A stretch of 12,340 nt of DNA, taken from contig JBKCCF010000164.1 of the NCBI GenBank assembly GCA_046305255.1, forward strand, positions 1-12,340. Direction: 5' to 3'. This document shows, in pieces, positions 1 to 7,154 of this stretch; within the stretch, counting starts at the first letter, position 1; every line of letters begins with the position of its first letter. The position numbers and the translations under genes were made by a program. A model generated the notes under the pieces. That model worked only from the letters and a program-made list of their open reading frames with translations. It was not told the origin of the DNA and made no database searches. Source of the stretch: UBA6136 sp046305255 (GTDB lineage: Bacteria; Pseudomonadota; Gammaproteobacteria; Methylococcales; Methylococcaceae).

Positions 1-861
1 GTCCCCTGGGGTGAAGGTGTTCCGCTGGATCATCTGGAAGAACGCCTCAAAGCCGACACCCAGCATGACATCAAGGCCTTGCTCATCTGTCACAACGAAA
101 CCGCAACAGGCGTTACCAGCGATCTGCCCGGCGTTCGTAAGGCGCTTGATTCAACCCATCACCCCGCCCTTTTCTTTGTGGATGGCGTCAGTTCGATTGC
201 CTCGCTCGAATTCCGTCTTGATGAATGGGGAGTAGACGTGGGCCTTGCCGGCTCGCAAAAAGGCTTCATGCTGCCGGCAGGTCTTGCCCTTTTGGGTTTC
301 AGTCAGAAAGCACTGGCAGCCCGCGAACATGCCAAGTGCCGACGCGCTTTCCTTGATATCTATGATCACACCGTTCATAACCCTGGCGGCTATTTCCCCT
401 ACACCCCGGCGGTTCCTCTCCTGTACGGTCTCAGAAAGTCACTGGAATTGCTGCTTGAAGAAGGTATGGAAAATGTCTATGCCCGCCATGCCCGTCTCGG
501 TGAGGGTGTTCGCCGCGCCGTAGCGGCCTGGGGTCTAAAGCCCTGCGCCAGAGACCCAAAATGGTACTCCAATACCGTAACCGCCATCGTTGTACCGGAA
601 GGCTTTGATGCGCGCGATGTCATGCACTATGCCTACAACCGTTACAACCTCTCGCTTGGGGCCGGTCTATCCGAGGTGCTGGGCAAGGTCTTCCGGATCG
701 GCCATCTTGGTGACCTGAACGAACTCATGCTGGCAAGCGCCATCACCGGTGCTGAAATGTCGATGCGGGATGCCGGCATTGATGTCACCCCCGGCAGTGG
801 TATCGCAGCGGCAGGCGAGTACTGGCGGGAAACGGCAAAGCCACTGACGCCGCGCGCCTGA
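1..861 (+). CDS. Serine-glyoxylate aminotransferase, 3' part (5' end outside window)
   Basis: This is a class V, fold-type I, PLP-dependent aminotransferase. It would transfer the amino group of L-serine to glyoxylate in the cytoplasm, giving hydroxypyruvate and glycine. The reading frame is open from base 1, so about 286 C-terminal codons are visible of a family that usually has about 390-400. Visible landmarks are the CHNETATGV segment near codons 30-38, the VDGVSS segment with the PLP-ring aspartate, and GSQKGFMLP, whose lysine (codon 259-261) should form the Schiff base. The C-terminal GAGLSEVLGKVFRIGHLGD segment is typical of the alanine/serine-glyoxylate aminotransferase group. No start codon is in the window, and any internal TTG or ATG start would cut the fold. 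The reductase and glycerate kinase downstream use its product, which supports serine-glyoxylate over alanine-glyoxylate activity. Family assignment is firm; substrate is inferred from similarity and context. Confidence 0.93.
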   Translation, partial: VPWGEGVPLDHLEERLKADTQHDIKALLICHNETATGVTSDLPGVRKALDSTHHPALFFVDGVSSIASLEFRLDEWGVDVGLAGSQKGFMLPAGLALLGFSQKALAAREHAKCRRAFLDIYDHTVHNPGGYFPYTPAVPLLYGLRKSLELLLEEGMENVYARHARLGEGVRRAVAAWGLKPCARDPKWYSNTVTAIVVPEGFDARDVMHYAYNRYNLSLGAGLSEVLGKVFRIGHLGDLNELMLASAITGAEMSMRDAGIDVTPGSGIAAAGEYWRETAKPLTPRA

Positions 862-868
862 AGCGGGA

Positions 869-901
869 TGGCAGGCCGGCCCCTGTCGGGGTCGCCTGCC
901 A
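869..901 (+). other. Intercistronic hairpin between aminotransferase and reductase genes
   Basis: The 85-base gap holds an interrupted inverted repeat. The outer arms TGGCAGGC (869-876) and GCCTGCCA (894-901) pair perfectly. Inside them CCCC (880-883) pairs with GGGG (888-891) around a TGTC loop. No T tract follows on the plus strand, so this is not a standard intrinsic terminator. It could stabilise the upstream mRNA or weaken read-through within the operon. The structure is seen; the role is inferred. Confidence 0.5.
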
Positions 902-946
902 GTGGCTGTGCCAGTCTGGCCTTAACCTGACAGCTAGAGACGTGTA

Positions 947-1918
947 ATGACTAAACCCAAGGCCCTGATTACCCGACGCTGGCCTGATGCCTGCGAATCC
1001 CGACTGGCCGACCTGTTTGAACTGACGGTGAATGAGGACAATCATCCGATGTCCGCCACAGAGTTGCAGGAGGCAATGCGCAGTCATGATGTCGTCATGC
1101 CAACCGTGTCTGATCGACTGGGAGCCGATATCATCAACGTCGAACCCGTTCGTTGCCGCATCATTGGCAACTTTGGTGTCGGCTTCAACCATATCGACAT
1201 AGCCGCTGCCGGAAACCGGGGCATCACCGTCACCAATACGCCTGATGTGCTGACCGATTGCACCGCTGATATCGCCATGCTGCTGATGCTCATGGCCGCC
1301 CGGCGTGCAGGTGAAGGTGAGCGACTGGTCAGATCTGGCCAATGGACCGGCTGGCACCCGACCCACTTTCTTGGCACCAAGGTCACCGGCAAGACTTTGG
1401 GGCTGATCGGCTTCGGCCGTATCGCCCAGGCCATGGCCAGAAAAGCCCATTTCGGCTTTGGCATGCCGATAATTTTTTATACGCCACGACCGGCTACCCA
1501 CGAACAGATTGCCCACCTCGGTGCCCGTCAACTCGACACTATTGATGCGGTACTTGCGCAAGCGGATGTCGTCGCCCTGCATTGCCCTGGCAGCAAGGAA
1601 AACTACCACCTAATCAATGCCGAACGTCTGGCTTGCATGAAACCCGGTGCCATTCTGATTAACACTGCCCGCGGTGACGTGGTCGATTCGGCAGCCCTGA
1701 TAGCCGCTTTACGAGCAGGCACCATCGCCGCCGCCGGACTGGATGTCTACGAAGGCGAACCCCATCTTGACCCAGGCTTCCTAAGCCTTGATAACGTCGC
1801 GCTGCTGCCCCACCTTGGCAGCGCAACCACCGAAACCCGCGTCGCCATGGGCATGAAGGTCATCGACAATGTCCTGGCCTTTTTCAGAGGCGAGACACCA
1901 CCCAACAGGGTCGTCTGA
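947..1918 (+). CDS. Hydroxypyruvate/glyoxylate reductase (D-isomer 2-hydroxyacid dehydrogenase)
   Basis: This cytoplasmic NAD(P)H-dependent enzyme probably reduces hydroxypyruvate to D-glycerate and glyoxylate to glycolate. At 323 residues it has normal family length. The NAD-binding Rossmann turn is LGLIGFGRIAQ (residues 151-161). The catalytic triad of the family is visible as Arg242 (NTARGDVVD), Glu271 (VYEGEP) and His289 (LLPHLGSAT). GNFGVGFNHID (74-84) is the usual substrate-loop region. After the second Rossmann strand the sequence reads FYTPRP, with no acidic residue and an arginine, which hints at NADPH rather than NADH. The ATG at 947 gives the expected N-terminus, although the ribosome-binding site is weak. 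The gene follows the aminotransferase by 85 bases and overlaps the kinase start by one base, so the three are probably one operon. Other 2-hydroxyacid substrates are possible, but the neighbours favour hydroxypyruvate. Confidence 0.9.
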   Translation: MTKPKALITRRWPDACESRLADLFELTVNEDNHPMSATELQEAMRSHDVVMPTVSDRLGADIINVEPVRCRIIGNFGVGFNHIDIAAAGNRGITVTNTPDVLTDCTADIAMLLMLMAARRAGEGERLVRSGQWTGWHPTHFLGTKVTGKTLGLIGFGRIAQAMARKAHFGFGMPIIFYTPRPATHEQIAHLGARQLDTIDAVLAQADVVALHCPGSKENYHLINAERLACMKPGAILINTARGDVVDSAALIAALRAGTIAAAGLDVYEGEPHLDPGFLSLDNVALLPHLGSATTETRVAMGMKVIDNVLAFFRGETPPNRVV

Positions 1919-2898
1919 TGAGCATAAAGGCCCGTCATCTTGCACCCGGTTGGCCGGAGTCTCTCCTGTCCGAAGCGGAATTTTCACGGTTATGGCAGAC
2001 CATCAGGCCACGTTTTCTTGATCTGATGCGGCAGCACCAGATCCCCAACACCCAGGCTACCGAACTGGCGGCCCTCTATCTGCCACTGGCTGCCTGGGTC
2101 AATAGCCGGCTCAACGGAACCCCCCTTGTGATGGGTATCAATGGAGCTCAGGGATCGGGCAACACGACTCTGACCGACTTCCTGGGTGTGATCCTGACCC
2201 AGCTATTCGGAAAACGGGTAGCGGGATTCTCGATTGATGACCTCTACCGGACCCGGAATGAACGCAAGATTCTGGCTGAAACCATCCACCCCCTGCTCCT
2301 CACCCGTGGGGTGCCAGGGACCCACGACGTGGCCCTTGGACTATCGACTCTGAGCAAACTTAAAGCTGCAACGAGCGCCACACTGACCCCCATACCCTCC
2401 TTCGATAAAAGCACTGATGACAGACTACCCAGCCTTGAATGGCGCCAGTTTCGTGGCAGACCCGACATTATCCTGTTTGAAGGGTGGTGCGTTGGCGCTA
2501 TGCCGCAACTCGATCAGGCACTCACGCTGCCGGTAAACGAACTGGAAAGCCAGGAGGATCCGAGCGGCGTTTGGCGTCATTTCGTCAATGAACAGCTCAA
2601 GGGGCCGTACGCAACGCTTTTTGCAGAAATTGATTATCAGCTGGTACTAAAAGTCCCCAGCATGGACAGTGTATTCGAATGGCGGAGTTTGCAGGAGACA
2701 AAGCTTGCGGCCCAGCGGAGCAATGATGGTACGGCGCTACAACTGATGGATCCACCCGGGATCCGACGCTTCATCATGCACTACGAACGACTCACGCGTC
2801 ATATGCTGCAGGAAATGCCGGATCGGGCCGATCTGGTTCTTCACCTAAGCGACACCCATCGCTGCACCCGCATCGCATGTCGGCCAAAGCCTGGCTGA
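1918..2898 (+). CDS. D-glycerate 3-kinase-like protein with altered P-loop (Lys to Asn)
   Basis: This is a P-loop kinase of the plant/cyanobacterial GLYK type (COG4240-like). It is expected to phosphorylate D-glycerate to 3-phosphoglycerate and finish the pathway begun by the two upstream genes. Family landmarks are present: GFSIDDLYRT (103-112), RGVPGTHD (130-137), PSFDKSTDDRLP (160-171), LFEGWCVGA (186-194) and FEWRSLQE. The P-loop reads GAQGSGNTT (residues 76-84). Asn82 (codon AAC, 2161-2163) replaces the lysine that normally contacts the ATP phosphates. All other motifs are intact and the frame is open for 326 codons, so this is not obvious gene decay. It may be a true active-site change, an inactive or repurposed protein, or a single-base sequence error. 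The ATG shares one base with the reductase stop (TGATG), consistent with coupled translation. Family is confident; activity is in doubt. Confidence 0.85.
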   Translation: MSIKARHLAPGWPESLLSEAEFSRLWQTIRPRFLDLMRQHQIPNTQATELAALYLPLAAWVNSRLNGTPLVMGINGAQGSGNTTLTDFLGVILTQLFGKRVAGFSIDDLYRTRNERKILAETIHPLLLTRGVPGTHDVALGLSTLSKLKAATSATLTPIPSFDKSTDDRLPSLEWRQFRGRPDIILFEGWCVGAMPQLDQALTLPVNELESQEDPSGVWRHFVNEQLKGPYATLFAEIDYQLVLKVPSMDSVFEWRSLQETKLAAQRSNDGTALQLMDPPGIRRFIMHYERLTRHMLQEMPDRADLVLHLSDTHRCTRIACRPKPG

Positions 2899-2928
2899 TA
2901 CCGTGACGAGATCCGCGACCGATGTGCT

Positions 2929-3714
2929 TCAGCTTTTCAGACCAGTACCGCGGTGCAACAGATACAACGCCCATAGCGTAAGAACGACCACGACGCCGGC
3001 ACTGACCGCCAGCGACACACTAACCTCTATATCCGTGACACCCAAAAAACCATAACGGACGGCGTTGACCATATAAAGGATGGGATTAGCCAGTGATATT
3101 TTCTGCCACAGTTCGGGCAAAAGATCGATCGAATAAAAGACGCCGCCCAGGTAGACCAATGGCGTCAAAACAAAATTGGGCACAATCGAAATATCGTCAA
3201 AGCTGTTGGCGAACACCGCATTAATGAAGCCGGCCAGCGCAAACAGGGTAGCGGTCAACAGGAATACACTGACGATGATCATTGGATGAAGAAACTGGAG
3301 ACTGGCAAACAGAGAACCTATTGCCGTTACCACACCACCCACAGCAACCCCCCTGACCACACCACCGCCAACATAGCCCGCGAGGATGACCCAGTTCGAA
3401 ACCGGCGCGGTAATCAATTCCTCGATATTTCGCTGAAATTTGCTGGAATAGAATGAAGAAACCACATTACTGTAGGCGTTGGTAATCACCGACATCAGGG
3501 CTACGCCGGGCACCAGATAGTCAATGTAGGGTGTGCCTGCCATAGGTCCCACCCGCTGGCCAATCAGCGTACCGAAAATCAAAAAGTAGAGCGATGTAGT
3601 TACGGCAGCCGGCAGCACAGTCTGCGGCCAGATTCGCATGAATCGGTAAATCTCCTTGTGAAGTATGGTTCTCAGTGCGACGAGTTGGGGACTCGAAAAA
3701 CGGCGTGTTTTCAT
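2929..3714 (-). CDS. yadH: ABC-2 type transport permease, YadH-like
   Basis: This inner-membrane subunit of an ABC exporter has 261 residues, close to E. coli YadH (about 256), which it resembles through most of its length. About six hydrophobic segments lie near residues 32-51, 66-86, 107-138, 145-167, 176-197 and 234-254. The cytoplasmic loop carries FQRNIEELITAPVS (93-106). The ABC-2 signature region includes SFDDISIVPNFVLTP (171-185) and YLGGVFYS (188-195). The chosen ATG gives an N-terminus five residues longer than E. coli YadH, with GGAAG only two bases upstream. The substrate of this family is not well established. In many genomes the ATPase gene yadG lies directly upstream. Here the upstream gene is an unrelated nuclease, so any ATPase must be encoded elsewhere. 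The gene is convergent with the glycerate kinase gene, separated by 30 bases. Confidence 0.92.
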   Translation of the reverse strand: MKTRRFSSPQLVALRTILHKEIYRFMRIWPQTVLPAAVTTSLYFLIFGTLIGQRVGPMAGTPYIDYLVPGVALMSVITNAYSNVVSSFYSSKFQRNIEELITAPVSNWVILAGYVGGGVVRGVAVGGVVTAIGSLFASLQFLHPMIIVSVFLLTATLFALAGFINAVFANSFDDISIVPNFVLTPLVYLGGVFYSIDLLPELWQKISLANPILYMVNAVRYGFLGVTDIEVSVSLAVSAGVVVVLTLWALYLLHRGTGLKS

Positions 3715-3751
3715 GGCTTCCGGATTGTGAACATTTGGGCAGCGGTTTACT

Positions 3752-3781
3752 GCCGGGTCCGTAAGCTACCAAAGGCCCGGC
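3752..3781 (-). other. Inverted repeat between nuclease and permease genes
   Basis: GCCGGG (3752-3757) and CCCGGC (3776-3781) pair perfectly, and an inner CC/GG pair (3759-3760 with 3774-3775) extends the stem across a one-base bulge. The repeat lies in the 112-base gap downstream of the nuclease gene and upstream of the permease start on the minus strand. There is no T tract on either side. It could be a factor-assisted terminator for the nuclease gene or an operator for the permease. I see no convincing sigma-70 promoter in the same gap. Confidence 0.35.
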
Positions 3782-3826
3782 ATGACGTCCAATGGGCGGT
3801 ATGCAAAGTCACACGGGCACAGCACT

Positions 3827-4513
3827 TTATTTCCGGTCAGGCCGACAGAGGGATGCACAAGGTACGCCGTCATGATTACCATCCAGCCACGTGAAACCAC
3901 AATGACGAAGGTAATATCTGGCCTCATCACAACTTGATAAGGCCCCACAGGTCGGCCGACTCCCACAATCCAAGGCCGAGCGACGGTTAACCCGGTTTGG
4001 GACTGGTGTGTGTCGGGCATTCGCCTCATCAGGCGAGTGACGGAACGCCCAAGGTGGCTCCGGTCTTGTTGCAGCCCACAAACCCAGTCGTTTCGCTCGC
4101 GCCCCACTCTCAAGTGCCTGCAGGCTTTCGGATTGGCTGTACTCGGTGTAAAACCATGCCATACCTCGACGCAGTTGCTCGGCGTTGGCATCAACACCGC
4201 TACACTTTACATGCGCCAATTGCCTGTCGTATTTGTCGCGGGCTGCCGGCTGGACATCGGCGTAACGCCCGTAACAAAGACTGGAGAGCGAACGTTTTGC
4301 CTGTTGACCATAGGGCTGATCCAGTTCCGGAGCATCAATCTCGTTCAGCCGGACCTTCACTTCACGGCCTAGATGCAGGATGGTCAGGGTGTCACCGTCG
4401 TGCACGGCAACAACCCTCCCCGACCAGTCATAGGCCAGCAATTCCGCCGGCGCAAGGCTGATTAACAAGACCAGAATGATAGATGGCGTGTTTAACATAA
4501 ACGGGGTGAACAC
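3827..4513 (-). CDS. Exported thermonuclease-family (SNase) protein with excalibur domain
   Basis: The protein of 228 residues has a hydrophobic N-terminal segment (about residues 11-22, with a likely cut near LLA or AYD), a staphylococcal-nuclease-like domain (about 30-148) and a C-terminal excalibur region (about 182-223). The SNase catalytic set is present: Asp39 and Asp41 in DGDT, Arg55 in VKVR, Asp60 and Glu63 in IDAPE, and Arg97 in DKYDR. It should therefore cut nucleic acids in a calcium-dependent way outside the cytoplasm. The tail has paired cysteines and a DGNHDGVPC calcium-loop-like motif typical of excalibur. The open frame begins with GTG at 4513. An in-frame ATG at 4498 (MLNTPS) is an alternative that still leaves a signal-like segment. 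Neither start has a strong ribosome-binding site and neither signal has a basic N-region. It is divergent from the metalloprotease gene and may share a control region with it. Confidence 0.87.
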   Translation of the reverse strand: MFTPFMLNTPSIILVLLISLAPAELLAYDWSGRVVAVHDGDTLTILHLGREVKVRLNEIDAPELDQPYGQQAKRSLSSLCYGRYADVQPAARDKYDRQLAHVKCSGVDANAEQLRRGMAWFYTEYSQSESLQALESGARAKRLGLWAATRPEPPWAFRHSPDEANARHTPVPNRVNRRSALDCGSRPTCGALSSCDEARYYLRHCGFTWLDGNHDGVPCASLCRPDRK

Positions 4514-4530
4514 TTCTTGCTTTTAACCTG

Positions 4531-4557
4531 TTGGCACGGGCGGGTTTAGACTATTCT
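4531..4557 (+). promoter_or_regulatory. Candidate promoter of the metalloprotease gene in the divergent gap
   Basis: The 78-base gap between the divergent nuclease and protease genes contains TTGGCA (4531-4536) and TATTCT (4552-4557), separated by 15 bases. Each matches four positions of the sigma-70 boxes. The spacing is shorter than the usual 17, so this is only a candidate. A transcript from here would have a leader of roughly 25-30 bases. No clear promoter for the nuclease was found on the opposite strand. Confidence 0.3.
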
Positions 4558-4591
4558 AGAGCCACTGCCAGAAAACGGATGAACCACTGCC

Positions 4592-6202
4592 ATGCGTATA
4601 CACTACTCATCTGCTGTCCTTTTCCTGCTAACAGGCTGCACGCACTTTGCTTCAGCAACTGAGCAGAATCAGCGCCCACCGACAACCTGCTCCACTGGTC
4701 TTTGCCTTTCCAAAACTACACTGGAGCGGGCGCTGAAAGCGATCGAACAGCCTTCCGGCATCCGTTTTCGCATCGCCCCCGAAGTCGTCAATGACCCGAT
4801 CAGATTAACCGATAACGGGCCGAATCATTGGCCGGAGAGGATCCGCGCCCTGCTGCAAGGTTATAACTGGCTCGGCGTTTCCGATTTTCGCGGCCAACTG
4901 GTCGAAGTCACAGTAACGGGCCGAAATGGAAACGGCGTCGCACATGACCTCGCTGCACCCGCCTTGCCAGAACTGCTGACTTACCGCAAACGACCATCGG
5001 TACTGCCCACTCTGCTTAGACGCTACCCCGCCCATTCCATCCATGCCGTTAGCGTAAACACCCGGTATCTACGCACCATGGCCAGGGGCAACAGCATTTC
5101 GGTCAAACTGCCCAGGGGGCAGTACAGACTGGTACACGATAATGACTGGCAGTATGCCGATGGCAGCAAAAGCTGGGTGGCCTACGCAGACTCGACCTCG
5201 GGCAGCCGTCAACGCGCGGTGATTACCTTGGGTGGTGGCGACGCTCTGGATGGTCAGATCAGCACACCCGATGGCGTGTATTACCTAGAGTCAAACCCAT
5301 CGGGTCAGTGGCTGATCGACCTTCAGGCCACCGGTTTCAGCCGCAGCAGCTTTGAGGCGGACGGCTATGAGCCCAAGATGCCGACCGGCCGACACACGCC
5401 CGGCTTTGCCCTTGCATTGGCCGATAATAAAATACCGGACCGGATCTATTCCCAGCCCCCTTCAAACCCGGCTAACACCGATGACCAGGGCAATACCGTC
5501 ATTGATGTCCTGGTGCTGTACTCTGCCGGCCTGAACAAAGCCGGACTGCGGATCAAGACGATGATGGCCCTGGCCAATCAGGCGATGCGCGATAGTCGCT
5601 CGGCCGTTTATCTCAATCTGGTCGATATCCGCAAATCACGGCAACCTGCCGGCGAGAATAATGACAGGACGCTGCAACGACTAACTGACGGAACCGGCCA
5701 CTTGAAAAATGTCCCCGCGATGCGGCAACAAACGGGGGCTGATCTGGTGTTGCTGGTGCGGCCCTTCAAGCCGGCCTCTCAGGGCTACTTTTGCGGCGAA
5801 GCCTGGGTCAACGGCAGCAATAATGCCCCACTTGATTCCAGCCTCGCCTACGGCATTATCAGTTATGGACAGGCCAACGGTTACTATTGCTCCAACTACA
5901 CGCTGGCCCATGAGATCGGTCACATCCTGGGGGCGACCCATGATCGGCAACACGCCAATGTCAAAGGTAGATATGACTATTCTTATGGCTACGGAATCAG
6001 TGGCAGTTTCGGCGACATCATGAGCTATTACGATCCCGAAATTGGCCTGTTCTCTAACCCTGACCTGAATGACTGTAATGGGCTGCCTTGCGGTATGGCG
6101 GTGGACCAGGCCGATGCTGCCGATGTTGTGTCCACCTTTAACCGGACAGCGGGTGATGTCTCTGCCTTCAGGTCCAGGCCGACCGGCTCATCTGAGGATT
6201 AA
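4592..6202 (+). CDS. Probable lipoprotein: STN-like region plus metzincin (reprolysin/M72-like) protease
   Basis: This is a 536-residue exported zinc metalloprotease. The N-terminus has a short hydrophobic run ending in the lipobox LTGC (residues 13-16), which suggests a lipoprotein. An ASA site at 20-22 offers a signal peptidase I alternative. Residues about 39-110 resemble the STN (secretin/TonB N-terminal) fold: an amphipathic helix followed by SGIRFRIAPEVV, then a second helix IRALLQGYNWL and a strand LVEVTV. This assignment is by eye. The catalytic part starts near residue 303 (VIDVLVLYSAG). It holds the metzincin zinc motif HEIGHILGATHD with His440, Glu441, His444 and His450, and a Met-turn at IMSYY (Met477). 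The end, with FSNPDL, two cysteines and a final VSAFRS, resembles peptidyl-Asp (M72) and reprolysin-like bacterial proteases. The ATG has only a weak ribosome-binding site. The gene converges on gspB. Substrate and location (surface, periplasm or medium) are unknown. Confidence 0.85.
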   Translation: MRIHYSSAVLFLLTGCTHFASATEQNQRPPTTCSTGLCLSKTTLERALKAIEQPSGIRFRIAPEVVNDPIRLTDNGPNHWPERIRALLQGYNWLGVSDFRGQLVEVTVTGRNGNGVAHDLAAPALPELLTYRKRPSVLPTLLRRYPAHSIHAVSVNTRYLRTMARGNSISVKLPRGQYRLVHDNDWQYADGSKSWVAYADSTSGSRQRAVITLGGGDALDGQISTPDGVYYLESNPSGQWLIDLQATGFSRSSFEADGYEPKMPTGRHTPGFALALADNKIPDRIYSQPPSNPANTDDQGNTVIDVLVLYSAGLNKAGLRIKTMMALANQAMRDSRSAVYLNLVDIRKSRQPAGENNDRTLQRLTDGTGHLKNVPAMRQQTGADLVLLVRPFKPASQGYFCGEAWVNGSNNAPLDSSLAYGIISYGQANGYYCSNYTLAHEIGHILGATHDRQHANVKGRYDYSYGYGISGSFGDIMSYYDPEIGLFSNPDLNDCNGLPCGMAVDQADAADVVSTFNRTAGDVSAFRSRPTGSSED

Positions 6203-6239
6203 CCCACAGGAGAGGGGTCGTTGACGCGGTCAGGGCCAA

Positions 6240-7142
6240 TCAGTTGCGGGACTTCAAAAACTTCTGACCGTCCAACTCCAGCAGCAGGTTGTCCTCCTGA
6301 ATTTCCAGCAACAAGGCTGCAGCTATCCGGTCACCGGCTCTATATTTCTTCGTATCGATAATCACGAAGCGTTCCGCGGGGATTTTCGAGTAGGCGTACA
6401 GACTTATTTTCATGGGCGGGATGCGCTCGCGCACCTCAGGCGGCAGATCGTTGAGATGGGGGATTATGCCCTGATTGCTCACGGGTAAACCGGAAGCTTG
6501 GGCAGACATGGCTGTCTGCGACTCCTCCACTTCGGATTCGTCGATCTCTGCATCTTCTAAATCAGTATCCGGTTCTGATCGAGGCAAGGGATAGTGGTGG
6601 TTATTGTCCGGGTAGGTCGATCCTTCACCCACAGACCGACGCCCCATAGCATCCCTGTCCGTTGCGGTGGGTGGAATCATTTGGAGGCGGCCATCAGCGC
6701 CCGAATTCAGCGGTGGTTGAGTTCGCGTCATGATTGGCAACTGCCACTGCGGTACGGGTTGAACCAGCATGGGCACTGTGCCAGGGGGTAATCCCCGCAG
6801 GGACTGAACGGGTACCGGAATCACCTGAGGTGAGGGTGCGGTGTTTTGTGCCATCACGGGACCCTCAGACGGGTTAGCCCCCGTTGCACCGGTACCAACA
6901 GACGAATGGGTACCCGATATCGGTGCGGGATCTGTGACCACCGGGGATGACGGAGTTCTACCTTGCGAAAACAGCCAGTAAGCCAGACCTACGGCATTCA
7001 GAATGACCATCAGCAGCACTAACCAGAAAATGCTGGAGGGGGTGCGCCGTGGCATCTCGCTGGTCAGGCTCGGTAAACCCGGAACCTGGCCTGTTTTACG
7101 GTCTCGCTCGGACTTGCGTAAGGCGTCGAGGATATAGGACAT
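6240..7142 (-). CDS. gspB: General secretion pathway protein GspB (ExeB-like)
   Basis: This inner-membrane partner of GspA has 300 residues. In Aeromonas the ExeA-ExeB complex binds peptidoglycan and helps the type II secretin assemble in the outer membrane. The N-terminus MSYILDALRKSERDRK is the classic GspB opening. A single membrane segment follows (about 37-58, SIFWLVLLMVILNAVGLAYW). Next comes a long low-complexity periplasmic linker rich in proline, serine, glycine and acidic residues (about 60-235). The C-terminal GspB domain (about 244-300) contains ISLYAYSKIPAERFVIID and the KKYRAGDRI segment. A GAGGAA ribosome-binding site lies about nine bases before the ATG and overlaps the gspA stop codon. 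The two genes are 12 bases apart and surely co-transcribed. No other gsp genes (C to M) are in the window, so the main secretion operon, if present, is elsewhere. Confidence 0.93.
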   Translation of the reverse strand: MSYILDALRKSERDRKTGQVPGLPSLTSEMPRRTPSSIFWLVLLMVILNAVGLAYWLFSQGRTPSSPVVTDPAPISGTHSSVGTGATGANPSEGPVMAQNTAPSPQVIPVPVQSLRGLPPGTVPMLVQPVPQWQLPIMTRTQPPLNSGADGRLQMIPPTATDRDAMGRRSVGEGSTYPDNNHHYPLPRSEPDTDLEDAEIDESEVEESQTAMSAQASGLPVSNQGIIPHLNDLPPEVRERIPPMKISLYAYSKIPAERFVIIDTKKYRAGDRIAAALLLEIQEDNLLLELDGQKFLKSRN

Positions 7143-7154
7143 GACCGTTATTCC

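Noticed and set aside
785..1609. Long minus-strand open frame of 274 codons opposite the reductase gene
   Set aside because: It is the antisense shadow of a clearly conserved dehydrogenase, has low-complexity composition and no recognisable motif.
3766..4197. 143-codon minus-strand frame overlapping the nuclease gene
   Set aside because: It overlaps the SNase-excalibur gene in another frame. The nuclease frame has a full catalytic set and this one has no recognisable domain. I also looked in it for remnants of a YadG-like ATPase and found none.
6203..6239. Possible bidirectional terminator between the protease and gspB genes
   Set aside because: The 37-base convergent gap contains no clear inverted repeat or T tract.
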